Assembly (NCBI GenBank): GCA_019637645.1
Contig: JAHBVH010000020.1
Coordinates: 1 to 64,000, forward strand
DNA: 64,000 bases
Direction of reading: 5' to 3'
Origin: Caldilineaceae bacterium
GTDB taxonomy: Bacteria > Chloroflexota > Anaerolineae > Caldilineales > Caldilineaceae
Shown here: one piece after another, positions 27,020-36,300 of the stretch
How the letters are laid out: each line of letters starts with the position of its first letter
Position numbering within the stretch: the stretch's first letter is position 1
Translations under genes and position numbers: made by a program
The notes under the pieces: generated by a model
The model's database searches: none
What the model was told of the DNA's origin: nothing
What the model saw: only the letters and a program-made list of their open reading frames with translations

Positions 27020-28044
27020 CGATTCATTGCTCCAGTTTCTGTCAGGCCGAGAACGGCCAAGTATTGCGCTGCTACGATAGACATCTCTGGGGCACGAATG
27101 CGCTGCTGGTATAGGGTGTAGTTGTCTATTATCTGTTCCAAGAGGGCGGGGATCTCCTCCGTGGCGGCAAAGCCGAGCCCGCCTGTGCCGACCAATTCAG
27201 GGTGGCCGCCACTCTGTAAATAGAGAGCTGGCAGACCACATGTTAGGGCTTCAATCAAGGCATTAGAACAGGGGTCATTTTGGCTGGCCGTAATAAAAAT
27301 GTCGTGGCGACGCATCTCGTCGGCCAGTTGGGTAGACGGCAGTGGTGCTACCCGTCGGATATGTTTGAACGGCACAGGTGTGCGCCCAATAAAGGTGTAC
27401 TCATAGCGCGACCAATCTAGATGCTCATCCAACCACTGATAAACTGCTGCACCCTTGTTGGGGTTATCGGACCAACTGCTCGAGAGCAAGCGAATTTTGC
27501 GGTCAGGGGCAAAGGCCATGCGCCCCTGGTTGTGGAAGATCGTAGGGTCAGGTGCGTTGACAATAACTACCGGATTGCGAAAGAGCAACCCGACTTCTGC
27601 ATGCTTGGCCAGACTAAAGTGCGATTGAAAAATCGTTGCATCGGCTAATTCCTCATTGATCTGCCAAATCCGGCGGTCTTCGCCACTGTCACGCCCGCGA
27701 TAGAGATCGATAGGCCCATCCACGCGATGAACCATCCGGCAGTTGGTGCGCCGGAAGCGGCGCAGACGATTGGTGTCAAAATTGAACGAATTAAAAAGGC
27801 AGGCGCGGGTTGTCGGTGAAATCGTATTGTTTTCCACCCGCAAGCCGCGCTGGTCAAACTCATGCCAGAGCGCCCGCAGGAATTGATGGCCACCCCCGGC
27901 TGGTGGTGGCGCAAATTCATGGAAGATGGCGATGTCGGCTCGCTGCCTTTTTGCCTGCTGCACTTGATAGTCGGTTGCTAGGTTGCGCCAGAGGCGTTTC
28001 AACGGGCTGGCAAGTCGACGCACCGGTTGCTTAATCAAGTTCAT
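27016..28044 (-). CDS. Glycosyltransferase, GT-B type (divergent)
   Basis: 342-residue putative glycosyltransferase. The N-terminal half contains FHEFAPPPAGGGHQFLRAL and NSFNFDTNRLRR; the C-terminal half has LLSSSWSDNPNKGAAVYQWLD, a conserved segment of a GT4-like EPS transferase group, and ASQNDPCSNALIEALTCGLPALYL, in which the first Glu of the usual E-x7-E pair is missing. It is coupled to its neighbours: a 4-nt overlap downstream and 2 nt from the methyltransferase upstream. Family placement is by overall pattern; activity and sugar are not proven. Confidence 0.82.
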   Translation of the reverse strand: MNLIKQPVRRLASPLKRLWRNLATDYQVQQAKRQRADIAIFHEFAPPPAGGGHQFLRALWHEFDQRGLRVENNTISPTTRACLFNSFNFDTNRLRRFRRTNCRMVHRVDGPIDLYRGRDSGEDRRIWQINEELADATIFQSHFSLAKHAEVGLLFRNPVVIVNAPDPTIFHNQGRMAFAPDRKIRLLSSSWSDNPNKGAAVYQWLDEHLDWSRYEYTFIGRTPVPFKHIRRVAPLPSTQLADEMRRHDIFITASQNDPCSNALIEALTCGLPALYLQSGGHPELVGTGGLGFAATEEIPALLEQIIDNYTLYQQRIRAPEMSIVAAQYLAVLGLTETGAMNR

Positions 28045-28046
28045 GG

Positions 28047-28775
28047 TTATTCCTGTGGGGCGCTTGGCCTAGGTTTTGTCGCTACTATGCCAAAGCCAGT
28101 TGTGAAACTTTGCAAGAATGAATCTTGCCGGGTTGTCGGATGCTGATCGACCGCCACCGCCAACCGATGAAGGGGAGCGAGAACAAGCTGGGCAAGCAGA
28201 TAAAAAGGCTGTCGCCAGCGTGCATCACAATATTGTTTGGCAATATCCACCAAGACTGAGTAGAGCGCCCCCTGTGGCTCGTTTGTGATCAAGTGGAACC
28301 CACCGCGCGTTAAGATGTGTTGCCAAAAATGTCCTGTGTAGCGTCCAAAATCATAGGGATCGCCATGGACACGATAGAGAAAAGGTACAGTAATTAGGAG
28401 CTTTCCGCCAGGCTTTAGAACGCGATAAACCTCGGCCAACACAGGGCGCGGATCAGGAACATGTTCGAGCAATTCCGCGCAGACCACCGCATCGAAACAG
28501 TGTCCATCGATTGGTAACTGGCTTGCATCGGCTTGGATATCGGTGCCTTTATCGGTAACTAAGTTGGCATAGGTCACGTTGACTGGATAGCGGGCAATGT
28601 CAAACTGCCCACGCTTGCGCCCTTTGTGCCCACCCAGATCGAGGATCTGAGCCCCCGCCGGGAATTGTGGGGCTTGGCGCATAAAAAATTCATCGACATA
28701 GCCGCGGCGTACGGAATAGGCCAGCCGGCCCGTAGCCGCTTGTGGGCGCAGTAAAAGGGAAATCTTCATCGTCAT
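28047..28775 (-). CDS. Class I SAM-dependent methyltransferase
   Basis: 242-residue methyltransferase-fold protein. The SAM motif is atypical (ILDLGGHKGRKRG), but the later pieces DAVVCAELLEHVPDPRPVLAEVYRVLKPGGKLLITVPFLYRVHGDP are well conserved. The C-terminal part (QYCDARWRQPFYLLAQLVLAPLH) is partly hydrophobic. It shares an ATGA overlap with the methyltransferase upstream. It probably acts on a glycan in the EPS pathway (inference). Confidence 0.86.
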   Translation of the reverse strand: MTMKISLLLRPQAATGRLAYSVRRGYVDEFFMRQAPQFPAGAQILDLGGHKGRKRGQFDIARYPVNVTYANLVTDKGTDIQADASQLPIDGHCFDAVVCAELLEHVPDPRPVLAEVYRVLKPGGKLLITVPFLYRVHGDPYDFGRYTGHFWQHILTRGGFHLITNEPQGALYSVLVDIAKQYCDARWRQPFYLLAQLVLAPLHRLAVAVDQHPTTRQDSFLQSFTTGFGIVATKPRPSAPQE

Positions 28776-29584
28776 TTCTGTAAGCGTAAAACGAGTAGGA
28801 TCGAATGGGCCGCCAACGGTAGCGAAAACTGCTCTACTAGATAGCGACTCCCACGAAGCAATGGTGAACGACCTCTGTAATCGTATAGTTGACGTAGAGA
28901 TGCTTTGAAGCGCGTCGCCTCATTTTTAATGCCCAATAGCCCCCCCTGGGGTATGACTTGAACACAGGCAAAGCCTAACGTTGCAAACCGCTCTAACACC
29001 CGGCGGTGATCTAAGGCAAATTGATAGAAACCAGGTGGTGCTGCCGTGTCGGTGTAGATTGGGTAGGCCCCATGACGCGCCTTGTACTGGCGTAAGCGTG
29101 ACATATAGGGAAAGGTAATAAAGAGGTAGCCTTCTGGCTTTAACACTCGCTGTATCTCTTGGGCAATGCGCGTATAGCCTTCCCAGAAATGTTCGATAAC
29201 CCCCAGCGACCAATAGCCCATAAACGTATTATCCGCAAAGGGCAGCGCATGGACATCGCCCAAACGGATATCGAGCTGGGGAACTGTTTTATGGAGAAAG
29301 TCGACGGTCTGCTCCGCAAAATCGATCCCAATACATTCATAACCATGATTGGTTAGGGCTGCCACATGATGTCCTTTGCCGCAGCCCCCTTCGAGAATGA
29401 CACCTTCTTCTGGTTTTAGATAGCGTCGCGTGACTCTGGTAACCAGCGTCTCTTTGATGGTCGAGAGCGTCTGGCGCGTGGGCATTTGTGCCTGCCACTG
29501 CGTATCCCAGAAGGCTGGTGTGGCTTCTTCTCCCACATAGATCAGACGATTCTGCATAGGGTCGTAATATTGAAGCGTTTCCAT
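28772..29584 (-). CDS. Class I SAM-dependent methyltransferase
   Basis: 270-residue methyltransferase. Core motifs: VILEGGCGKGHHVAAL, IGIDFAEQTV, LGDVHALPFADNTFMGYWSLGVIEHFWEG and RVLKPEGYLFITFPYMSRLRQ. The last part holds the FYQFALDHRRVLERFATLGF segment seen in many EPS-locus methyltransferases. Coupled by a 4-nt overlap to the second methyltransferase downstream; 24 nt separate it from the glycosyltransferase-like gene upstream. Confidence 0.88.
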   Translation of the reverse strand: METLQYYDPMQNRLIYVGEEATPAFWDTQWQAQMPTRQTLSTIKETLVTRVTRRYLKPEEGVILEGGCGKGHHVAALTNHGYECIGIDFAEQTVDFLHKTVPQLDIRLGDVHALPFADNTFMGYWSLGVIEHFWEGYTRIAQEIQRVLKPEGYLFITFPYMSRLRQYKARHGAYPIYTDTAAPPGFYQFALDHRRVLERFATLGFACVQVIPQGGLLGIKNEATRFKASLRQLYDYRGRSPLLRGSRYLVEQFSLPLAAHSILLVLRLQK

Positions 29585-29608
29585 AGAAAGTGATTCACAT
29601 CGGATAGT

Positions 29609-30457
29609 CTATAAGGCAGACTGATGGTTTCCAGAAAAAAATCGAACAAGCCTCTTAAGAAGCAGAAGCGAGAATGGTTTGGTGCCAGTACGCTGCCATT
29701 GCCAATACGCGGTCGTATACATACCACAAACGCGCGTGGCTAGCCGTAGCAGAACGGTTGACATCGATAGACGAGCTGACTTGGCCGCTGGCATCGTATT
29801 GCCACGCACATGTTCTTCTAAATATTGACTATGACAGTATTCCTCGGAAAGAAAACCAAAACAGTTCTCTCCATAACGATGCTCCCACTTCGCACAACTG
29901 GCTTTGGTGCTCCAGTTGCCAAAACCGCTGGTCAGGCGCAGCGGATCCCAAAAGACCTCGAAACATTGGAGGAGTTCTAGCCCTTGCCTTGTGGTTGCAA
30001 AAAAGGAACCGCGTACGACATCGTGCTGGGCATCGCGCGCCGGTTTCCAAGAGGCATGGGCATAGCATTGGGGTGCTTCATCTGCCCACTTGCGTTTTGG
30101 TGCCACCCGCCCGTTCCCGATGACCAGATGGTCGGTATGCAATAGCGCGATACTCCGTTCAATAAAGCCAAGGTCTTTGATGGTTACATCATCATGGATG
30201 AAGAAGACATAGTCATAATTATGCCAGGCAACTTTATTGAGAAATTGTTGATAACAGCCCCAATCATAGCCAAGGTTGGCTTCGACAAGGATGCGCGCGG
30301 TTTGGACATATTGCTGTAAATAGGCTGGAATCTGGAGCGCTGGCTTGTGCGCAATAATAAAAATGTCGGCATGTTCAACCTGGGCAAGCTGCCTGTAAAA
30401 CGGCTCTTCAAAATGCCAGCCGGTGACGCAAATGGCGATGGTATTGGCTCTTTCCAT
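29609..30457 (-). CDS. Glycosyltransferase-like protein (GT-A fold, rhamnan-synthesis-like)
   Basis: 282-residue protein with a GT-A outline: an N-terminal strand-rich start (IAICVTGWHFEEPFYRQL), the segment EANLGYDWGCYQQFL, which recalls the NxGYDxG motif of RgpF/rhamnan-synthesis proteins, and a metal-site candidate FFIHDDVTIKD. A GSFFATTRQGLELLQ part and several Cys residues follow. The C-terminus is basic and amphipathic. Position between a methyltransferase and another in the EPS operon supports a glycan-assembly role. The family call is a motif-level guess. Confidence 0.65.
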   Translation of the reverse strand: MERANTIAICVTGWHFEEPFYRQLAQVEHADIFIIAHKPALQIPAYLQQYVQTARILVEANLGYDWGCYQQFLNKVAWHNYDYVFFIHDDVTIKDLGFIERSIALLHTDHLVIGNGRVAPKRKWADEAPQCYAHASWKPARDAQHDVVRGSFFATTRQGLELLQCFEVFWDPLRLTSGFGNWSTKASCAKWEHRYGENCFGFLSEEYCHSQYLEEHVRGNTMPAAKSARLSMSTVLLRLATRVCGMYTTAYWQWQRTGTKPFSLLLLKRLVRFFSGNHQSAL

Positions 30458-30465
30458 ATCTGTCT

Positions 30466-31284
30466 CTAGGCTAGGTCAGCCGACTGCTCTTTGATTTTTG
30501 TCAAGGCACGCTGCGAGGTCAATATGGCTAGGCCATGGGGCGTACCAAAGATCCGCAGATGGTGATCGGGTAAGGCTAGATCATCCAGCTGGCTATTGGG
30601 CGCACCTAACACCTCTGCGAGCACATGTCGTTCCCACACACCCGTTTCCGAGGTAACAGCCGCATAATCGTTGCGGTCTATCAACATGCGTGGGTTAAAC
30701 AAGCTTGGTGAGCAATCATGGATCAGTAAGGCTGCGGACCGCGTGCGCGACCACTGGATAAATTCGCTGACGACCGTGTGCAACAACGGATAGGGACGTG
30801 CATCAAGATAAATGATCGTAGGGGCCAGTTGATCGAGTACGACTTGAGAAAAATCGGGCGTCACATCATGAATATGTAATGCCACCTCGTGATGGCTGAC
30901 AAATTTCAGTTCATCAACCACATCAAAGCAAGTAACGTGACTCTCAACTTCTAACCGATGCAAAATGTCAACGATCCGCCGGGTTGATCGTCCATACTGC
31001 ACCCCGATCTCGACGACCTGACTTGGTCGTAGATAATAGGCTAACAGATAAAAGAGAAAAGCTTCTTCAAAACAGAAGGTCTTCCGTTCGCCTAAGGTCT
31101 CGGCATAGTTTCGTTCTTCATGCATTTTGCGATAGGTGGCAAAATGCTTAGCGATGGTAGTGGATGGTAACCCAAAATAAGCACTTGCTTGTGCAAGCAG
31201 AATATCCTCATGAACTGATTCAAGTCCACGATGGTGATATCCTGTATACCAACTACGTATGCGTCTTCGTAGCTTATTGATCAT
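30466..31284 (-). CDS. Class I SAM-dependent methyltransferase (cephalosporin-hydroxylase/Methyltransf_24-like)
   Basis: 272-residue methyltransferase. The nucleotide motif is QVVEIGVQYGRSTRRIVDIL, followed by VTCFDVV, TIIYLDARPYPLLHTVVSEFIQWSR and LLIHDCSPSLFNPRM, the order found in the Methyltransf_24 group. The start at 31284 (MINKLRRR) is chosen because it makes an ATGA overlap with the flippase stop; a longer in-frame reading from 31389 would run inside the flippase gene. Substrate unknown; a glycan or lipid-linked intermediate is likely from context. Confidence 0.84.
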   Translation of the reverse strand: MINKLRRRIRSWYTGYHHRGLESVHEDILLAQASAYFGLPSTTIAKHFATYRKMHEERNYAETLGERKTFCFEEAFLFYLLAYYLRPSQVVEIGVQYGRSTRRIVDILHRLEVESHVTCFDVVDELKFVSHHEVALHIHDVTPDFSQVVLDQLAPTIIYLDARPYPLLHTVVSEFIQWSRTRSAALLIHDCSPSLFNPRMLIDRNDYAAVTSETGVWERHVLAEVLGAPNSQLDDLALPDHHLRIFGTPHGLAILTSQRALTKIKEQSADLA

Positions 31285-32573
31285 CTGCTCGACTCCGTGA
31301 CACCTTTTCTGAAAAACTGCCAGATTCCAAAGAGGGAGAAAAGTAAGTTGCCTAGCAGGCGACCTCCCATGACGCCATTCAATCCCCAATTTGGCAATAA
31401 CAAGAGCGGGAGAAGAATACTGGCCACTGCACCTACCGCACGCATCTGATACTGGGGCTGGTGCATTTGTTCAATCCGAAAATACCACTCTACAATACCA
31501 CCTGGTGTACCAACGATAGTAATGATGAGTAGCCATCCAATCACCGCTAAACTAGTAGCATAGGTTGGTGGTAACAAAAGGGGGATTGCCCACCAAGCAC
31601 CGATATAAAGCGCTCCCGCAAAAAAACTTAATAGTAAACAGATCGCGGCGCCTTCCCATACTAAGCGATGGCGTCGTTGCTCGGTTGACATACGCGCCAA
31701 GGGGGGATAGCGAATGGATGAATAGACCGACCAGATGGTGCGCAACTGATTACTGACAATCATCCCAATGGCGTAATCGGCCATCACGGTGAGCGATAAA
31801 AAGCTGCCGATGAGAACCGCATCAATCCGTGATTGGGTAACGCTCATGATGCTAAGGGCTGTCTGATGGCGGCCATAGGTGAGCATCCCTGCTTGTGCAT
31901 CGGCTTCTGGCTTAGTCGGTGGGTTATTTAATCGTCGATATAACCAAAGGCTGACCCCGATCATCATCGCAGCAGTTGCCATTTGATTGCCAGCATAAAA
32001 CGTAATAACCGGACTGAGCCACCAAATGGTTAATAGCAGCGGAATAAAGCCCACAAAATCAGTGAGGCTTTCCCCCAACCGATACCAAAAAAGCGCGACA
32101 AAATTTTCCGTTGCGCCTAATGCACCCCCAGCCGCGGTAAGACCGACGGTGACCGGATAGGTGAGCCCTGCAATAAGAAACATCCAAAATAGCGCAGAAT
32201 TCCCTTGTCGCCACCAATAAATTCCGATTAACAAAAATGCGACAGCACTCAGTAGAGAATAGCGTATACGGTAGTTGATATTCGTGGCAAAAGCCCACCG
32301 TTGCCCTTTGGCCAGATAATGATAGGTGGCCGCGTCCAGCCCTGGCAGAGAAAGCAGCTGTACAAAGGGCAACCACGCTCCGACTACAGCGAGCATGCCG
32401 ACATCTTCTTTCGGCAACAGCCAGGTCATAGCTGGCGTGCGAATCAATGCCAGACCCGTTACAATCACGTTGGCCAGCATAAGGAGGGCGCTATTGCGCA
32501 AAAATTGATGGTTGGTCAGCCGCTTAGCCAGATTGGACCAGCTTTGTTTGAGCAACGATTGCGTAAATCCCAT
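31281..32573 (-). CDS. Polysaccharide flippase (Wzx/MOP superfamily)
   Basis: 430-residue membrane protein with about twelve hydrophobic segments and no other domain, starting with the typical NSALLMLANVIVTGLALIRTPAMTWLLP entry that includes a re-entrant-like first helix. Such proteins carry undecaprenyl-linked repeat units across the membrane. It lies second in the EPS operon, after the regulator (19 nt gap) and before the transferases, which strengthens the Wzx reading. The length is normal for the family. The substrate is whatever the transferases in this operon build. Confidence 0.9.
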   Translation of the reverse strand: MGFTQSLLKQSWSNLAKRLTNHQFLRNSALLMLANVIVTGLALIRTPAMTWLLPKEDVGMLAVVGAWLPFVQLLSLPGLDAATYHYLAKGQRWAFATNINYRIRYSLLSAVAFLLIGIYWWRQGNSALFWMFLIAGLTYPVTVGLTAAGGALGATENFVALFWYRLGESLTDFVGFIPLLLTIWWLSPVITFYAGNQMATAAMMIGVSLWLYRRLNNPPTKPEADAQAGMLTYGRHQTALSIMSVTQSRIDAVLIGSFLSLTVMADYAIGMIVSNQLRTIWSVYSSIRYPPLARMSTEQRRHRLVWEGAAICLLLSFFAGALYIGAWWAIPLLLPPTYATSLAVIGWLLIITIVGTPGGIVEWYFRIEQMHQPQYQMRAVGAVASILLPLLLLPNWGLNGVMGGRLLGNLLFSLFGIWQFFRKGVTESSR

Positions 32574-32592
32574 CGCGTAAAGTCAACCTGTC

Positions 32593-33111
32593 TTATTCGG
32601 TGTACGGCTCTTCTGACTTGGCACTTTCCGTTTGCTCGGGCCAAGTCAGGGTCAGTTGGACGCCCTCAATTTTCAGGACAGGCGCGGTTGGTGCCGCTGT
32701 GACAAGATTGATCCCCATCTCCAAACAAGTGAGGCGACAGATGTCGGCAATTTCCCCTTCGCCCATCAAAATCAGTTGCTCGCTGCCTTGGGCATGAACC
32801 TCTTGTAGCAGTTGCCGCGCCTGTTGGCGTGTCCGCCGATAGAGGCGGAGCGACGCTTCGACATATTCTCCAGCTAGTCGCGTCTTGCGGGCAATGCCCT
32901 CGGGCGTGAGCAGATAGCTCCATTGCCAACGGCTGATCCGCCGAATTTTGACATAGCCTTTTTTAGACCAACGCTTGAGATACCAATTCACCGTCCCCAC
33001 GGCGACCCCAACTTGGGCCGCAAGGTCGGCTTGGGTGGTTTCTGGCTCGGAAGCAATTGCTTCTAATAACTGAAGCTCATGCTCAACATTATTGCTGATT
33101 TGATCCGCCAT
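32593..33111 (-). CDS. EPS-associated MarR-family transcriptional regulator
   Basis: 172-residue regulator. A winged helix-turn-helix occupies about residues 8-75: HELQLLEAIASEPETTQADLAAQVGVAVGTVNWYLKRWSKKGYVKI, then the wing RRISRWQWSYLLTPEGIARK. This matches the EPS-associated MarR group, which leads exopolysaccharide loci. A coiled-coil-like helix follows (about 78-110), then MGEGEIADICRLTCLEMGINLV, like a fragment of a nucleotide-binding fold often attached to such regulators. The ATG at 33111 is used; a TTG at 33123 is an alternative. It is the first gene of the operon, and a dyad lies 45 nt upstream, so it probably controls the whole EPS set. Confidence 0.85.
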   Translation of the reverse strand: MADQISNNVEHELQLLEAIASEPETTQADLAAQVGVAVGTVNWYLKRWSKKGYVKIRRISRWQWSYLLTPEGIARKTRLAGEYVEASLRLYRRTRQQARQLLQEVHAQGSEQLILMGEGEIADICRLTCLEMGINLVTAAPTAPVLKIEGVQLTLTWPEQTESAKSEEPYTE

Positions 33112-33155
33112 GGCACTCAACAAAAATTTATGATCGACTGATCCGGTAAGGTATT

Positions 33156-33174
33156 ATTCAATCTTTGAATTCAA
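33156..33174 (-). promoter_or_regulatory. Overlapping dyads upstream of the EPS regulator, possible operator
   Basis: ATTCAATCTTTGAAT (33156-33170) is a 6-bp inverted repeat with a 3-nt centre, and it runs into the perfect palindrome TTGAATTCAA (33165-33174). It lies about 45 nt upstream of the MarR-type regulator start, a usual autoregulation site. Regulator binding is inferred from position only. Confidence 0.4.
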
Positions 33175-33278
33175 CTGCCGAATCTTACTATAGCTTTGGG
33201 TAGCAAGTCAATCGGGGAAAAGGCGGAGATCGTGAGGTAGCCTACATGGAGCCAGAAGGAGCGCATAGCCTTTCCTAT

Positions 33279-33322
33279 GAAAAAAGAGAGGGTGGATCGA
33301 CCAAGGATAACCCACCCTCTCT
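33279..33322 (-). terminator. Intrinsic terminator of the secreted beta-helix gene
   Basis: AGAGAGGGTGG (33285-33295) pairs perfectly over 11 bp with CCACCCTCTCT (33312-33322). Read on the minus strand it is followed by a run of six T. It lies about 45 nt after the stop codon at 33367, so it ends that transcript before the EPS regulator promoter. Confidence 0.88.
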
Positions 33323-33366
33323 GACTACGCTGCTATCGTTACTTCGCTAGTTTGAACAGCACGCGT

Positions 33367-36300
33367 CTAGCGCTGAATGCTGGGCAAGAAGAGATAGAAC
33401 AGAGGTTCGCTTTGGACGACAAGCGACTCGCCAAATTCCGATGAATTGCCTTGGGTATCGGTGGCAATCGCGGTCAGATTCGCAGGGGCGTAGAAGCTCC
33501 CCTCGACCACCAAAGCGAAATTCCCGGCGGCATCTGCTGTGGTGCTGCCCAAGAAAACGCGCCCCTGGGTCGCCGCATCGCTATAGAGTTCGATGGTTGC
33601 GTTTGGTGAATTGACGCGACCAACCACCGTGCGGCCCTTGATCTCCGTGATCTTAGGCTTAGGCACATTGCTGTTTGCCCCCGCGGAGAGCATGATCCCG
33701 CCTTGTTGATTGCCATAAATGGCATTGGCCGCCCAGTGGTTTTGGTAGGAGAGCGCGGTATTGACACGGATCCCATTCAACGCGTTGCCCTGAATAATAT
33801 TTTCGTTGATCGCGGTGCCCACCGCACCATCGGTGAGATAAACCCCATGCCCACCATTGCTCTCGATCCGATTGTGACTGACCTGTGTATTGGTCGCCGC
33901 GCGAATGTCGATCCCGCTGCCGCTATTGCTGAAAATGGTATTGCTCAACACTTCATTATTTTGGAGGGGAATCGCATTTTCGGGCTTGATCTGGATCCCA
34001 ACATCGGTGCTGCCCGTAACTTGGTTGCCAACGAGTTGGTTGCCATCCGACCGGAGATAGAAGCCATAGCTGCTATTGGCGGTCGCTAGATTATTGGCAA
34101 GGCGATTCTGGTTAGAGCCGAGCCGTGTTTGCAGCCCATAGCTGGCATTTTCGCGGAAGGTGTTGTCGTGAATGTTGTTGTTAGTGCTGCCGTCCTCTAC
34201 TGTCAGGCCCGTCTGATTGTTGTGGAGGTTGTTGTTGCGAACCTCATTGTTATTGGAGCCTTCGATGTTAATGCCATAGCCGCGATTGTCATACGCTTCG
34301 TTGCCCTCTAACAGGTTTTCCACCGAAGCCGCGGTCGGGGCCGAGCCTTGGGAGATCACAATGCCGTGGGCGAAGCTAGCACCGTTCGTGTAAGCCTTGT
34401 TGTTGCGTAGCGTAAAGTTTGTACAGCCGCGTGCCAAAAGGATGCCGTGGGCGGCGTTGTTATAGGCCAGATTCCCTTCCAAGAGGGTATCGCGGCTGTG
34501 GTCGCGGGCATAAAAGCCATAGCTCAGGTTGGCATAGAACTCATTATTCGTAAGGCGCAGATCCCCGGCCTGCATGAGATGCACCCCCACATAGTTGTGA
34601 TGGAATTTGCTATGACTAACTTCGCCTGTAACCGCGGTGCGCAGAATGCCCGCGGCACTCGCCGCGCTGATTTCGCTTTGGGCGTCATCCCGCCAGGTGA
34701 CGCCATAGCTTTCGCTGTGGGCTGGCGAGCCAAGGTAGCTGATTTCCGAGTTTGTGATATTGAGCGTCGCTCCATATTTAGCTACGATAAAGGCGCGGCC
34801 ATCGCTGATCGTGTCGTCAAACTTTGCCAAGATGGGATCCCAACCATAGATCTTTGCGCCGTTGATATTAATGGTGCCGTTGTGGGTGCGGATATAGACA
34901 AAGCCTGCATAATCGACGGTGCTGCTAACCGGATTAGCCGCACTACGTAACTGTAATTCGGTCACGCCTTCATCCACGCCGATATTGAGCGTGACTTCGG
35001 TCTCTACCTTGAGATTGGCATTCAGCCGCCAAACGCCATTCCCCAAGTTTTGCAATAAGTCTGCATTGGCTACGCCCAAGAGGGTCTGAATTTTATCCAA
35101 GGTAGCCACGGCACCGGCACCGGTGAGCTGAATGAGTGGCTGATTTTGCTCATCGACGGCGACACTGGTAAAGAGATCAACGCTGGAGCCAGAGGCAGTA
35201 CTAAAGGCCGAGCTGTTGCCACTGCTGTCGATGGCTAAGGCCGTGACACGCTTTGGGTCTTGGCCGACAGGGAGCTGGAAGGCCCACGCACCACTACCGT
35301 CGGCAGTGGCGGTGCCCAAGAAGCTTTCGCCTTCGCTGCCAGGATCGCTATAGAGCTCTATGGTCGCATTGGCTGTGGCCGTACCAATCGCCTGCCCATC
35401 GGCGCGAATTTCGCTGATGACTGGCGGCAGAATCCCCTGTTGCGCTCCACCGTCGAGCTTGATCCCAGAACCGGCATTGTTGGTAATGCGATTCTGGCTC
35501 AGCCGATTGCGCAGGCTGACATTGCCCGCTACGACAATCCCGCTGCTTCCATTGGTGCGAATTGTATTGTTGACGATCCAGTTGTCGGTGGAGCCATCGC
35601 CAGCGGTCGTGCTCTTGAGAAAGATCCCATTACCCAGATTGCTTTCAATCAGGTTGCCGACCAACGGCGCGCCCGTGGTGGGATCGGCGCCAATCCCATT
35701 GCCCACGCCCCCTTCGACGCGAATGCCGATGTCGGTGTTGTTGCTAATGGTGGAGCTGATCACCACGTTGGCACTGCCAGCCAAGGCCAAGAGGGGAATC
35801 TGCCCCATGCTTTCGGCCTCGCCCACGAGGGCAATACCCGTCTTGCCCTCGCGGATGACATTGCCTTCAAGCCGATTCGCGCCGCTTTTGATGTAAATGC
35901 CATAGGTGGCGCTGCGCAAAATAGTGTTGTTGCGCAGGAGATTGTTATCGGCGTGCGCGTAGAGGTAGATGCCATAGGCATTGCCCAGATCCGAGGCGCT
36001 ATCTTCAATCAAGTTGCCAATGAGCTGATTGTTGGCCGCGGGATTATTGAGCGCCCCACTGACGCGGATCCCGTTGCGGTTGTTGCGCGCATGGTTATTC
36101 TGGATGAGATTATTGTCGCTATCGCTCACGGCAAGGCCATCGCTCTGTTGATAGATGGTGTTGCCGATCACTATATTGTTATTAGCCTCATTATCCAGCA
36201 GAATGCCATGGCGCGCGTTGGCATAGATGGTATTACTCTGGATCGTGTTCTGGACAGCGTTGTTATAGAGCACAATCCCATCCCCACTATTCGTGCCCTT

